From positions 1 to 42,264 of the forward strand of contig JAGWHV010000002.1 of the NCBI GenBank assembly GCA_028866595.1: DNA of 42,264 bases. The letters run 5' to 3'. Below the pieces are notes generated by a model that saw only the letters and a program-made list of their open reading frames with translations, had not been told where the DNA came from and made no database searches. Made by a program: the position numbers and the translations under genes. Position 1 is the stretch's first letter. Each line of letters begins with the position of its first letter. Source of the stretch: Patescibacteria group bacterium. Its GTDB lineage: Bacteria > Patescibacteriota > Minisyncoccia > Phycocordibacterales > UBA6065. Positions 8,023 through 14,739 of this stretch are shown here, one piece after another.

Positions 8023-9632
8023 ATTCCTCCTTGTTGCGAACCCTGGCCTTGCGAGCCGGGGTTCTGGTTTTTGCCGCCCTTGCCTTTGTCCGGCCGGCCC
8101 TTGCCGCGATTGCCGAAGGCCCTCGCGACACGGTCGGCCGTAGCGACGGCGGCGCCGATCAGTTGATCTGCGCCGCTCGCGCCCGCGATGTTGATATTGT
8201 CGGTGTTCGCGTTTGTTGACGCGCTGGCGCTCACCGCTACCGGTTGAGCATCCACACCGACTATCTTCGCCATCGCATTGAGCGCGGCATTGGCGTCGAC
8301 GCCATGCGCTCGGAGCTCTTTGATCCCGGCGGCGAGGCGTGTTGTCTTTTCATTGACGCCACGCATCTCGGCCTCCTGGATCTTTTGAGACTCGAGCGCT
8401 TCGGTGACCTTATCCGAGAGAGATATCTCGGTGAGCATCACCTGCTCGATGGCCGCGCCCGATCTCGTGGCGAAGCTCTTGTCGAGCTCCTTTTCGAGGT
8501 CGGGTATCTCGTCATCGGCGTCCTCGACGCTTCCGGCGAGGGTTTTGAGGGCGTTCTTGTCCTTGAACTCCATGACCTGCTCGCGCAAGTCGACGGCGAT
8601 GACGTTCACGAACGGCTTGGGGAACCAATGGGTCCCTTCGCCGACGCAGACGCCGTTGCCCCGTCCCTTGACCCGGCCGCCGAGCATGGTGAGCGCGGCA
8701 CCGAAGCCGACAGGGACATTGTGGAGTCCGAACAGAAACCAACCGAGCGCCAGAGCAGCGACGAGCAACTGGACCTGGTAGTCCGCTGACCGACTGAAGC
8801 CCTCGTACCCGATCAGGCCGCAGATCAGAAGACCCGCGATGATGGTCTTGAGGGGCGTCAGGTACGGATCGAACCGCATCTGATGCGGGTCGGCCTTGTT
8901 CATGCCGTCCCGGATCGATTCGCCCGCCTCCAGTTTCCTGGCGATGAGCGAGTTCGGAAGCGTCCGCGCCGCGATCGAGCGCATCGACGTCTCGTAAAGG
9001 CCGGTGAGAGCCTTGACGACGACATCCTTGCCGCCCATTTCGAGATACCGATAGGGGTCAAAGACCCGCCACCGGATGACCGATGAGATCCGCACCTCTG
9101 CCGTGTCCTTGCCGGGCTTTTCGGGCTCGGCGGGACTGGGATGGGGCGGAGGTGCGGGTGGCGTTGGCGGCGGTACTGACGCTGGTGGCGGGGTCGCCGG
9201 TCCGGATGCCGGGCCGGGAGACCCTGCCGTCGCCGTAGCTGCCGCAGGCGCCGGTGAGGCGACTGGAGCAGACGGAGCCGGAGGGGGCGGAGGTGTCGAC
9301 AACGGGGCCGGAGCGGGCGCTGCGGCGGGTGCCGCGAACGCGCGCTTCAGCTCGTCCTCGATGATCCGCTTGTTCTCGCTTTCGGCGACGGGTGCCATCT
9401 GAAACGGGATGGTGATCTCGACGCTGACTTCAGCATCGGATACTGTCATCGATCCAGATATATCAGTGCCCGAAGCCTTGGCGGTGAACTCGCCTCGATC
9501 TCCGTTCCAGGACTCTTTCAAGTCCTCGATCTCGGAGAAGCGACGCATGATCCTAGATAGGAGCGTTTGTGTACGTCCCAGGGCGTCACCCTTCGTAAGG
9601 TTGTGCCCACATGTGACTATGACTTTTGGCAT
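8019..9632 (-). CDS. PHA-granule-type domain fused to an apparently permuted SPFH (band 7) domain
   Basis: 537 residues from ATG 9632, chosen because AAAGGA lies 8 nt upstream; an earlier in-frame ATG at 9677 adds 15 residues. Residues 1-100 resemble the polyhydroxyalkanoic acid granule/system family (PHA_gran_rgn), with HNLTKGDA, SWNGDRGEF and VSVEITIPF. Residues 101-172 are a Pro/Ala linker. Residues 176-249 (EVRISSVIRWRVFDPYRYLEM) look like the second part of an SPFH core. A membrane hairpin follows (about 262-302), then the first part of the core (306-357: VPVGFGAALTMLGGRV, GTHWFPKPFVNVIAVDLREQ), then an SPFH-like C-terminal part (about 386-440, IEQVMLTEISLSDKVTEAL). The tail is Gly/Lys/Gln-rich. 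Canonical SPFH proteins have hairpin, first part, second part. Likely a membrane scaffold oligomer; the permutation is inferred by eye. Confidence 0.7.
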   Translation of the reverse strand: MPKVIVTCGHNLTKGDALGRTQTLLSRIMRRFSEIEDLKESWNGDRGEFTAKASGTDISGSMTVSDAEVSVEITIPFQMAPVAESENKRIIEDELKRAFAAPAAAPAPAPLSTPPPPPAPSAPVASPAPAAATATAGSPGPASGPATPPPASVPPPTPPAPPPHPSPAEPEKPGKDTAEVRISSVIRWRVFDPYRYLEMGGKDVVVKALTGLYETSMRSIAARTLPNSLIARKLEAGESIRDGMNKADPHQMRFDPYLTPLKTIIAGLLICGLIGYEGFSRSADYQVQLLVAALALGWFLFGLHNVPVGFGAALTMLGGRVKGRGNGVCVGEGTHWFPKPFVNVIAVDLREQVMEFKDKNALKTLAGSVEDADDEIPDLEKELDKSFATRSGAAIEQVMLTEISLSDKVTEALESQKIQEAEMRGVNEKTTRLAAGIKELRAHGVDANAALNAMAKIVGVDAQPVAVSASASTNANTDNINIAGASGADQLIGAAVATADRVARAFGNRGKGRPDKGKGGKNQNPGSQGQGSQQGGI

Positions 9633-9670
9633 GGTGCCGTTCCTTTCGTTTTGAGGTTGTGGTTGTTTGA

Positions 9671-9702
9671 CTGTCAAAAAGACAGGGAAGCGCAGGCTTC
9701 CT
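9671..9702 (-). promoter_or_regulatory. 5' leader hairpins of the SPFH-type operon
   Basis: Two small stem-loops lie in the predicted leader: GGAAGC/GCTTCC (9686-9701) and CTGTC/GACAG around a run of five (9671-9685). They lie upstream of the AAAGGA ribosome-binding site and may affect mRNA stability. Confidence 0.4.
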
Positions 9703-9723
9703 GCTTGTACTATCTTGGGTCCA

Positions 9724-9752
9724 ATAATACACTAGTTTTGATAAAAAGTCAA
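9724..9752 (-). promoter_or_regulatory. Promoter of the SPFH-type operon (TTGACT-17-TATTAT)
   Basis: On the minus strand TTGACT (9752-9747), a 17 nt spacer and TATTAT (9729-9724) give a predicted start near 9717 and a leader of about 85 nt. This is one of the few promoters here with both boxes clear, and it drives a gene with a Shine-Dalgarno rather than a leaderless start. Confidence 0.75.
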
Positions 9753-9779
9753 ATAAAAAAGAGGCCTCAATGAGGCCTC
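9751..9779 (-). terminator. Intrinsic terminator of the receiver-like gene
   Basis: On the minus strand GAGGCCTC, loop ATT, GAGGCCTC (9779-9761) followed by TTTTTTATTT. It lies 33 nt after the stop codon and overlaps the upstream edge of the next promoter. Confidence 0.85.
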
Positions 9780-9811
9780 CGTATAGGTTTTCGCCAGCGA
9801 CTTGCTAGCGA

Positions 9812-10171
9812 TCAGCCGGCGGTCGCCGCCGCATCGACGGCGCAATGGATCGCCATGGAGAGGTCGTCGAGCCCGATCGGCTTGTAGATCCGAACGGCGC
9901 CGACGGCGTACCGCTGCCCGTCGACGACATCGACGAGGATGATCGGCAACTTGGGCCGGGCGGCGCGCAAGACGAAGGAGAAAAGCGCCGCGTTGACGTT
10001 GCCCACCAGATCATCTTGGCTCACGATCGCCAGGTCGACATCGGCTTCGGGGAGAAGCTCGAGGGCTTGCTCCGTCGTGTGGGCGACGATCGCCTGGTGG
10101 CCTCGCCGCTCGAGCATTCGTTTGACGACGTCGACGACGGCGTCGTCGGTTTCGATGAGAAGGACATTCAC
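9812..10171 (-). CDS. Receiver-domain-like protein with degenerate phosphorylation site
   Basis: 119 residues from a GTG at 10171 (NVLLIETDD...); no in-frame ATG suits the fold, so the start is chosen by domain boundary. The sequence follows the CheY-like receiver pattern. Acidic residues ETDD follow strand 1. A helix VVDVVKRMLERRG and the segment EQALELLPEADVDLAIVSQ follow. A late strand IILVDVV precedes IYKPIG, where the conserved lysine-proline pair is kept. At the end of strand 3, where the phospho-accepting Asp belongs, the sequence reads DLAIVSQDD, so Ser appears to replace Asp. This suggests a pseudo-receiver used for protein binding. No histidine kinase is nearby. It is divergent from the retron-like locus, with only 41 bp between its start and the retron -35. 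Confidence 0.65.
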   Translation of the reverse strand: MNVLLIETDDAVVDVVKRMLERRGHQAIVAHTTEQALELLPEADVDLAIVSQDDLVGNVNAALFSFVLRAARPKLPIILVDVVDGQRYAVGAVRIYKPIGLDDLSMAIHCAVDAAATAG

Positions 10172-10212
10172 GATCAACAAAGTAACATCTCGGGTGATGT
10201 TTGTCAAACGCC

Positions 10213-10240
10213 TTGACGATTGATTCTCGCGCGGCATAAT
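10213..10240 (+). promoter_or_regulatory. Promoter of the retron-like RNA (TTGACG-16-CATAAT)
   Basis: TTGACG at 10213-10218, a 16 nt spacer, then CATAAT at 10235-10240, giving a predicted start near 10247. Upstream, ACATC and GATGT (10185-10200) form an interrupted palindrome between the divergent genes that could be an operator. Confidence 0.75.
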
Positions 10241-10246
10241 ACAGTT

Positions 10247-10627
10247 ACGGCCCTGGCCCTGCTGCTTCAATGCACGGGCCGGCTTCGCTGAAATGCGAGC
10301 CGGTCGCAGGGAAAGCCTCCGTGGCGGCCCAGAGTTAAAGTGTATGCGTCAGTGTCGAGGTGGCCCGCAAGGGCATAAAGTTGCTCTGCCAAGCAGAGCA
10401 TAGGTAATCCCTGAAAAGGGACGTCCATGTGTGAGAAGGCATTTCTCCACGGTTCGAGTCGGTGCTGTGCGTTCGCGACGAATTCCGGCCTCTCTCGGGA
10501 TGTATCGCACGCGCATTCCGGGCGCGTTTCCGGTTCCGCACCCTTGAACCTCAGCATATGTGCATACGCTACTCTGGGCCGCGCTGGCTCTTTCAAAACC
10601 GCTACTTCGTGTAGCGGTTGCTTTTTA
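10247..10627 (+). ncRNA. Candidate retron-like msr-msd RNA upstream of the reverse transcriptase
   Basis: About 380 nt without a convincing ORF, between a good promoter and an intrinsic terminator. Bases 10324-10335 pair perfectly with 10571-10582 (12 bp, GCGGCCCAGAGT). After a 3 nt bulge, 10339-10349 pair with 10560-10570 (11 bp, three wobbles), like retron a1/a2 repeats. Inside are stem-loops at 10363-10374 (GCAA tetraloop), 10382-10400 (8 bp, CAA loop), 10408-10421 (TCCCT, GAAA loop) and 10431-10450. A long arm follows: 10451-10458 with 10543-10550, and 10461-10465 with 10538-10542. That arm contains 10467-10471/10506-10510, 10482-10501 and 10509-10527; the last two helices compete in part. 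A 5' domain (10257-10262/10306-10311 around a hairpin 10280-10303) lies outside a1, which is not usual for retrons. All pairings were found by eye. Confidence 0.7.
10597..10626 (+). terminator. Terminator between the structured RNA and the RT gene
   Basis: AACCGCTAC (10597-10605), loop TTCGT, GTAGCGGTT (10611-10619), then GCTTTTT. It ends about 18 nt before the RT start, so the RT must be translated from read-through transcripts or the stem must be resolved. Confidence 0.8.
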
Positions 10628-10643
10628 TGGCGCGCCGAATAGT

Positions 10644-11585
10644 ATGGGCGTTAGAAATATGAATGACGCTTTATTCGACATTGGTGCTTTCGGGCATCGA
10701 TCCGAGGCGCCGCTCTTTCACAAGCGCTGGATCAATGACATCAACCCATTGAGCGGTCACAACAAGCGCCGTCTCATATGCGCTCCGAATCAGGCGATGC
10801 GCGATGTCCATGCCAAGACCATCAGATGGTTGCGGAGCCTGCGGGTCGCGATGCCTAGTGCGACTGCCTGCAGGCTAGGGGACTCTGCCTATCGGAACGT
10901 CCTGCGTCACAAGAAGGGCACCGGCCGTTCTTTCAACAGGTATTTCTTCTTGATGGACATCGACTCGGCGTACCCTTCGGTCAAGATCGGACGCATGGTC
11001 GACGTGCTCGTCGCTCTCAAGCCAGACCTCGAAGAGAGGCGTTTCGCTCTCTGGGTGTTCTTGGCGAGACATTGCTTCGACGATCAGACGGGCGGTCTCG
11101 TCACTGGAGCGCCGGCGTCTCCTGACCTGTTCAATCTCTACTGCGAAGTAGAGATCGATCGGCCGATGCGCGTCCTCTGCGCTCGTTATGGCCTCACCTA
11201 TACTCGGTACCTCGACGATCTCACATTCTCGTCAGCGAGCCCGATAGGGAAAAAGAAGCGCCGCGCCCTCTCTGACATCGTCCTTCGCGCCGAGTTCCGC
11301 GTGAGCCACAAAAAAGCGCGCGTCTATGACTTGCGCAAAGGCCCGGTCGTCATAAACGGGATGGGCGTCCAGCTCCATGGGAAAGTCTTCGTGCCGCGGC
11401 GCACGCTTGATCACATCCGAGGCCTCTTGCATGTGGCGTCGAACGAGAGCGGAGTGTCCGCATCGGTCATACACGGCAAAATGAGCCTGCTCAAAGCCGT
11501 CACAGGCCGACGTGGCGCCAATCGGACCGAAGAGAAAGTCTTTGAAGCCTACGAGCGCTTCCGAAAATCGTCTCGAACCTCCTAA
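10644..11585 (+). CDS. Retron-type reverse transcriptase
   Basis: 313 residues from ATG 10644; an ATG at 10659 is equally possible and neither has a Shine-Dalgarno. An earlier ATG at 10560 is rejected because the terminator hairpin would lie inside the gene. RT motifs in order: KRRLICAPNQAMRDVHAKTI (41-60), SAYRNVLRHKKG (81-92, at the retron NAxxH position), catalytic FFLMDIDSAYPSV (101-113), TGAPASPDLFN (154-164; QG is usual, here TG), YTRYLDDLTFSS (186-197, catalytic DD), and HKKARVYDLRKGPVVINGMGV (222-242, at the retron VTG position). Length and motifs fit retron RTs. There is no maturase or HNH domain as in group II introns. The SP in motif 4 argues against a DGR enzyme. Its likely template is the RNA immediately upstream. 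No effector gene follows. Confidence 0.88.
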   Translation: MGVRNMNDALFDIGAFGHRSEAPLFHKRWINDINPLSGHNKRRLICAPNQAMRDVHAKTIRWLRSLRVAMPSATACRLGDSAYRNVLRHKKGTGRSFNRYFFLMDIDSAYPSVKIGRMVDVLVALKPDLEERRFALWVFLARHCFDDQTGGLVTGAPASPDLFNLYCEVEIDRPMRVLCARYGLTYTRYLDDLTFSSASPIGKKKRRALSDIVLRAEFRVSHKKARVYDLRKGPVVINGMGVQLHGKVFVPRRTLDHIRGLLHVASNESGVSASVIHGKMSLLKAVTGRRGANRTEEKVFEAYERFRKSSRTS

Positions 11586-11598
11586 CAGGGGTTTTTTT
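11576..11598 (+). terminator. Intrinsic terminator of the RT gene
   Basis: AACCTC (11576-11581) pairs with GGGGTT (11588-11593, one wobble), followed by TTTTTAT. The stem overlaps the last codons and TAA stop of the RT. Confidence 0.65.
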
Positions 11599-11618
11599 AT
11601 TTGAGGACTTACTGTTTT

Positions 11619-11702
11619 TGGTGGGCAGGGAGGGACTTGAACCCTCACGCCTTGCGGCACTAGCTCCTAAGGCTAGCGCGTCTGCCATTTCGCCACCTGC
11701 CC
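11619..11702 (-). tRNA. tRNA-Leu(TAG)
   Basis: Type II tRNA with long variable arm. The acceptor stem GGGCAGG (11702-11696) pairs with CCTGCCC (11629-11623). The anticodon loop CTTAGGA gives TAG. The T-loop is GGTTCAAGTCC. TGG at 11619-11621 on the plus strand means the 3' CCA is encoded; this is the only one of the nine tRNAs here with that property. Confidence 0.95.
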
Positions 11703-11761
11703 GTAACGGATTTGAGCTTATCACAGATAGGCCTCGTCGACGAAGTGTTCTGTCTATCGTG

Positions 11762-11834
11762 TCCGCCCACCAGGGATCGAACCTGGGACCGTTCGCTTAA
11801 GAGGCGACTGCTCTACCAACTGAGCTATGGGCGG
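11762..11834 (-). tRNA. tRNA-Lys(CTT)
   Basis: Acceptor stem CCGCCCA/TGGGCGG, anticodon loop CTCTTAA (CTT), T-arm CCAGGTTCGATCCCTGG. CCA is not encoded (3' end ACA). It lies downstream of the zinc-ribbon gene on the same strand. Confidence 0.94.
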
Positions 11835-11864
11835 GAATCCAATTTTCAGAATCTACCAGAAATT

Positions 11865-12011
11865 TTACTTCTTAGCAATGAATTTTTTGAAGCAGGTCTT
11901 GCAGATGTGATATTTTCTGACGATATCTTTCTTGCTAGGCGGACTGAAAAGCAGGGCTCCAAAATCCTTCAGTTCTTTCTTGCAAAAATCGCATGTCGGT
12001 CGTATCGCCAT
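11865..12011 (-). CDS. Tiny zinc-ribbon-like protein between tRNA genes
   Basis: 48 residues: MAIRPTCDFCKKELKDFG... with two CxxC pairs (CDFC at 7-10, CKTC at 37-40) about 30 residues apart, a four-cysteine metal site, and a Lys-rich C-terminus. I know no named family with certainty. The ATG lies only 3 nt downstream of the last base of tRNA-Leu(TAA) on the same strand, so there is no room for a Shine-Dalgarno. Processing of the tRNA 3' end would release an essentially leaderless mRNA. A longer frame runs back through the tRNA but has no merit. Its position inside the infB-rbfA-tRNA transcription unit suggests a translation-linked role (inference). Confidence 0.65.
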   Translation of the reverse strand: MAIRPTCDFCKKELKDFGALLFSPPSKKDIVRKYHICKTCFKKFIAKK

Positions 12012-12014
12012 ATG

Positions 12015-12098
12015 TGCCCGGGGTGGGAGTCGAACCCACAAGACCTTTCGGTCGGGAAATTTTAAGTCTCCTGCGGCTGCCAGTTTCGCCACCCGGGC
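12015..12098 (-). tRNA. tRNA-Leu(TAA)
   Basis: Type II tRNA: acceptor GCCCGGG/CCCGGGC, anticodon loop CTTAAAA (TAA), long variable arm CCCGACCGAAAGGTCTTG, T-loop GGTTCGACTCC. No encoded CCA. Confidence 0.95.
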
Positions 12099-12116
12099 GT
12101 TTCCGTTTCTGTCGGG

Positions 12117-12188
12117 AGGCCACGGCGGGAATCGAACCCGCGCATAGCGGTTTTGCAGACCGCCGAATTACCACTTTTCTACGTGGCC
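12117..12188 (-). tRNA. tRNA-Cys(GCA)
   Basis: Acceptor GGCCACG/CGTGGCC, anticodon loop CTGCAAA (GCA), discriminator U as expected for Cys. No encoded CCA. Confidence 0.95.
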
Positions 12189-12217
12189 GAGCGGAATTCA
12201 GTATAGGCTAGCCAGAG

Positions 12218-12538
12218 CTATCGCGCCAGGCTCTCGTCGATTCTCTGGCGGGCCCGCTCGCCGCGGTCGATCTCGAAATCGAAGAAGGGGACGCGCATGA
12301 GCCGGGCGTGGTCTTTGGCGTAATCGCGGAATGCCGAGCGCTGGCGCTTGAGGAAGTCGAGCGCCGCCTCTTCCTTGTTCTCGGGTAAGACAGTGAAATA
12401 TATCGTGGCAAAGTCGCCTTTCTCCGTGGCCGAGACGCGGGTGATGGTGATGAGCGACGTGCGGTTCGACTCCGCCTTGAGGAATTCGGCGGCGAGGTGC
12501 TTGAGGATCTCTTCGAAGCGGTCGTGTTTGATGGACAT
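12218..12538 (-). CDS. rbfA: Ribosome-binding factor A
   Basis: 106-residue KH-fold protein that helps late maturation of the 30S subunit and 16S rRNA 5' end processing. Recognisable elements are the N-terminal helix RFEEILKHLAAEFLKAES, the strands LITITRVSATEKGDFATIYFTVLP, and a C-terminal segment ending VPFFDFEIDRGERARQRIDESL, typical of RbfA (LRFVPDxSxxxxxxIxxLL). The size is normal. It starts 3 nt after the infB stop, a classical infB-rbfA pair, and is followed by tRNA genes on the same strand. Confidence 0.9.
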   Translation of the reverse strand: MSIKHDRFEEILKHLAAEFLKAESNRTSLITITRVSATEKGDFATIYFTVLPENKEEAALDFLKRQRSAFRDYAKDHARLMRVPFFDFEIDRGERARQRIDESLAR

Positions 12539-12541
12539 ACT

Positions 12542-14119
12542 CTATTTTTCTACGACGATGAAGTCTTCGATGACGTCGCCTGGCGCGAGCTCGATCGATG
12601 CCTCGATCATCGCTCCGAATTCAAAGCCTTCCTGGACGGAAGACGTCTTGACCTTGGTCTGCTGAAGCTCGCGGATGAGGCCGTCGCCGATGAGCGTCTC
12701 TCGGCGGATGATCTTGACCTGATGACCGAGAGATATCTCACGGTCGGTCACTTTGCCGCCGACGATCTGGCGATCTTTCGTCCGACTGAAGAATTTAAGG
12801 ATCTTGGCCCGGCCGGCGATCTCCTCGACCTGTATCTTTGGCGTGCGCTCTGTGAGGTGCTCTTCGAGCCATTCGCGGAGGTTGTATATGATGTCGAATG
12901 TCTCGTGGGCGATGCCGAGCCTCTCGATCATCGCCGCTGCCTGGCTGTCGACGCGGACGTTGAAGCCGATGACGAGTGCGTCTTTGTCAGCGCCGGCGGC
13001 TTTGATGTCGGACTCGGTGATATCACCTATGCCGGCGAGGAGCGTTTTCAAGGCGATGCGCTCGTGGGAGATCTTGGCGATCTCGTGCTCGATCGCCTCG
13101 ACCGAGCCTTGGACGTCGGCTTTTATGACGAGAGGGATGAGCTTTTTTTCCATCGCGCCCTCGCCGGCCGCCGGCTCGGGCGCTCTTTCCGCCGGCCGAG
13201 GTTTCTTTTCGTCCTCTTCGGCTTCTTCGATATAGGCTTCGAGCGTTTTTTTATCATCGAACGTCACGAAGCTCTCGCCGACGCGCGGCGCTTTGTTCCA
13301 GCCGACGACGCGGATCGGCTGGGAGAACGTGGCCTCGGCAACTTTTTTGCCGGCATGATTCTCGAGGATGCGGGTAGGGGAGAAAGCGCTTCCCGCGGCG
13401 ACGAACATGCCGGGGCCGACTCTGCCGTTTTTCACGATGATCGTGGCTGATATGCCTTTTTTCGGATCGCGATGGGTTTCGATGATAGTGCCTGACCCGA
13501 GAGCGCTCGGGTCGCCCTTGAGCTCGGCGATCTCGGCGGTGAGGACGATGAGATCGAGAAGCTCCTCGACGCCCTGGCCGGTTTTCGCCGATATCGGCAC
13601 GAAAGAGACATTGCCGCCGAAGCCTTCCACGTATATGCCCGCCTCGGCGAGAGACATCTTGGCGCGATCGACGTTTGCCGAGGGCTTGTCTATCTTGTTT
13701 ATGGCGACGACGAAGGGGACTTTGGCTTTCTCGATCTCTCTATAGGCGTCGATGGTCTGCGGCTTGACGCCGTCTTCGGCCGAGACGACGAGTATGGCGA
13801 CGTCGGCGGTCGTAGCGCCGCGCTCGCGCATGCCGGAAAACGCCTCGTGGCCTGGCGTGTCGATGAACGTGATGCGCTCGGTCCTCGTCGCGCCATCGTC
13901 GGCGGTGACGACCCGTTCTATCTCATATGCCGATATGCGCTGGGTGATGCCGCCGGCTTCGCTATCGACGATGTTCGTTTTTCGGATGTAGTCGAGGAGA
14001 GTGGTCTTGCCGTGGTCTATATGGCCGAGGATGGCGACGACCGGCGGGCGCTTGACCAGAGCGCCTTTTGCAAGGGCGCCTGAAATACCGCTTTTCTGTT
14101 GTGCTTTTTTTCCTGCCAT
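12542..14119 (-). CDS. infB: Translation initiation factor IF-2 (short form)
   Basis: 525-residue GTPase that brings initiator tRNA to the 30S subunit and promotes subunit joining. The G1 motif GHIDHGKT lies at 32-39, G3 DTPGHE follows, and G4 is NKIDK. The C-terminal domains are present ([12 protein letters not shown], and the fMet-tRNA-binding end [18 protein letters not shown]). The long N-terminal region of E. coli IF-2 is absent; only about 25 basic residues precede the G domain, as usual in CPR and some thermophiles. An insert rich in Glu, Lys, Pro and Ala (about residues 290-320) sits between domains. It follows the DUF4446 gene by 27 nt and precedes rbfA. Confidence 0.96.
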   Translation of the reverse strand: MAGKKAQQKSGISGALAKGALVKRPPVVAILGHIDHGKTTLLDYIRKTNIVDSEAGGITQRISAYEIERVVTADDGATRTERITFIDTPGHEAFSGMRERGATTADVAILVVSAEDGVKPQTIDAYREIEKAKVPFVVAINKIDKPSANVDRAKMSLAEAGIYVEGFGGNVSFVPISAKTGQGVEELLDLIVLTAEIAELKGDPSALGSGTIIETHRDPKKGISATIIVKNGRVGPGMFVAAGSAFSPTRILENHAGKKVAEATFSQPIRVVGWNKAPRVGESFVTFDDKKTLEAYIEEAEEDEKKPRPAERAPEPAAGEGAMEKKLIPLVIKADVQGSVEAIEHEIAKISHERIALKTLLAGIGDITESDIKAAGADKDALVIGFNVRVDSQAAAMIERLGIAHETFDIIYNLREWLEEHLTERTPKIQVEEIAGRAKILKFFSRTKDRQIVGGKVTDREISLGHQVKIIRRETLIGDGLIRELQQTKVKTSSVQEGFEFGAMIEASIELAPGDVIEDFIVVEK

Positions 14120-14146
14120 AGTGATGATGAAGCGAAAGCCGTCATG

Positions 14147-14617
14147 CTATTTCAGCTTGGTCTTGGCGAGAGAGATCGCGCGGCGCTCTTCGTCGGTGAG
14201 CTCGAATTCGGAATCGAAGCGGGCGAGCGGTTTGGCGAAGACAGAGACGCGGTCGCGGGCGTAAAGGCTCGAGAGGATGGCGCCGTCGCCTTCTTCGTTC
14301 ACGAACGCGGTGGCAAAGCTCTGGCCTCCGCCGCCGAAAGCGTTGAACCGGATCGTCTCTGTCGCCTGGTTTGCGCGGCGGAGGCGCTTCTCGACGGTCT
14401 TGAGATAGTCCTCCATGTCGGCGCGGAACTCCGTCAGGTCTTTGATGCTCGCGGCCGTTGCCGAAAGCGTCTCGCCTATGTCCGTGCAGACGCCGTCTTT
14501 GCAATTCTCGTTCTTCATCATCGTGCGGATCTTGCGCCGGAGGCAGAACACGTCGATGGTGAGAGCGAGGATCGTGAGCGCCAGGACGCCGACCAAGATG
14601 TTGGAGTCGAGAATCAT
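14147..14617 (-). CDS. DUF4446 family protein
   Basis: 156 residues from ATG 14617. An N-terminal transmembrane helix (about 5-25) is followed by a charged segment and a helix with heptad character (LTEFRADMEDYLKTVEKRLRRAN). The family core FNAFGGGGQSFATAFVNEEGDGAILSSLYARDRVSVFAKPL and a C-terminal ELTDEERRAISLAK complete it. This is the known layout of the bacterial DUF4446 family, whose biochemical role is unknown to me. ATG 14617 is preferred over ATG 14635 because TATCAT ends 6 nt before it, predicting a leaderless mRNA. It is the first gene of the infB-rbfA-tRNA unit. Confidence 0.85.
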   Translation of the reverse strand: MILDSNILVGVLALTILALTIDVFCLRRKIRTMMKNENCKDGVCTDIGETLSATAASIKDLTEFRADMEDYLKTVEKRLRRANQATETIRFNAFGGGGQSFATAFVNEEGDGAILSSLYARDRVSVFAKPLARFDSEFELTDEERRAISLAKTKLK

Positions 14618-14622
14618 GGCCG

Positions 14623-14629
14623 TATGATA
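14623..14629. promoter_or_regulatory. Overlapping bidirectional -10 boxes
   Basis: Plus strand TATGAT (14623-14628) would start transcription near 14635. Minus strand TATCAT (14629-14624) is followed after 6 nt by the ATG of the DUF4446 gene. The same seven bases thus serve both strands. Confidence 0.5.
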
Positions 14630-14634
14630 GCTCA

Positions 14635-14730
14635 TGAAAGCACCAAAGGCAATTTTAGAAGCTTTCCGAATCTCGAGGAGACTGGTCAGCAGGACCTCGA
14701 AGCCGCAGACTAATCATCTGCGGCTTTTTA
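14635..14730 (+). ncRNA. Candidate small structured RNA of about 95 nt
   Basis: Between divergent genes lie three consecutive stem-loops: GAAAGC/GCTTTC (14636-14665), TCGAGG/CCTCGA (14673-14700) and AGCCGCAGA/TCTGCGGCT (14701-14725). The last is followed by TTTTT and acts as an intrinsic terminator. No plus-strand gene precedes it, so the terminator must end a transcript that begins here. Not recognised as SRP RNA or a known riboswitch. Confidence 0.5.
14701..14730 (+). terminator. Intrinsic terminator of the candidate small RNA
   Basis: 9 bp stem AGCCGCAGA/TCTGCGGCT, loop CTAATCA, then TTTTTATT. Confidence 0.85.
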
Positions 14731-14733
14731 TTG

Positions 14734-14739
14734 CATAAT
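14734..14739 (+). promoter_or_regulatory. -10 box (CATAAT), leaderless start of cysteine desulfurase
   Basis: CATAAT ends 6 nt before the ATG at 14746 and lies just after the terminator T-run. No Shine-Dalgarno can be placed. Confidence 0.55.

Noticed and set aside
8244..9402. Plus-strand frames in the 8-9.4 kb region, including a Gly-rich one
   Set aside because: They mirror the Pro/Ala linker and SPFH codons of the minus-strand gene, which has promoter, Shine-Dalgarno and domain support.
10247..11598. Group II intron or diversity-generating retroelement
   Set aside because: No maturase or HNH domain and no convincing domain V despite a GAAA-capped hairpin at 10408. The RT motif 4 has SP, not the SQ of DGRs, and no template/variable repeat pair was seen.
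12497..13450. Long plus-strand frame opposite infB
   Set aside because: Antisense shadow created by GC-rich codons; Asp/Glu-heavy with no fold-like pattern. The IF-2 frame is certain.
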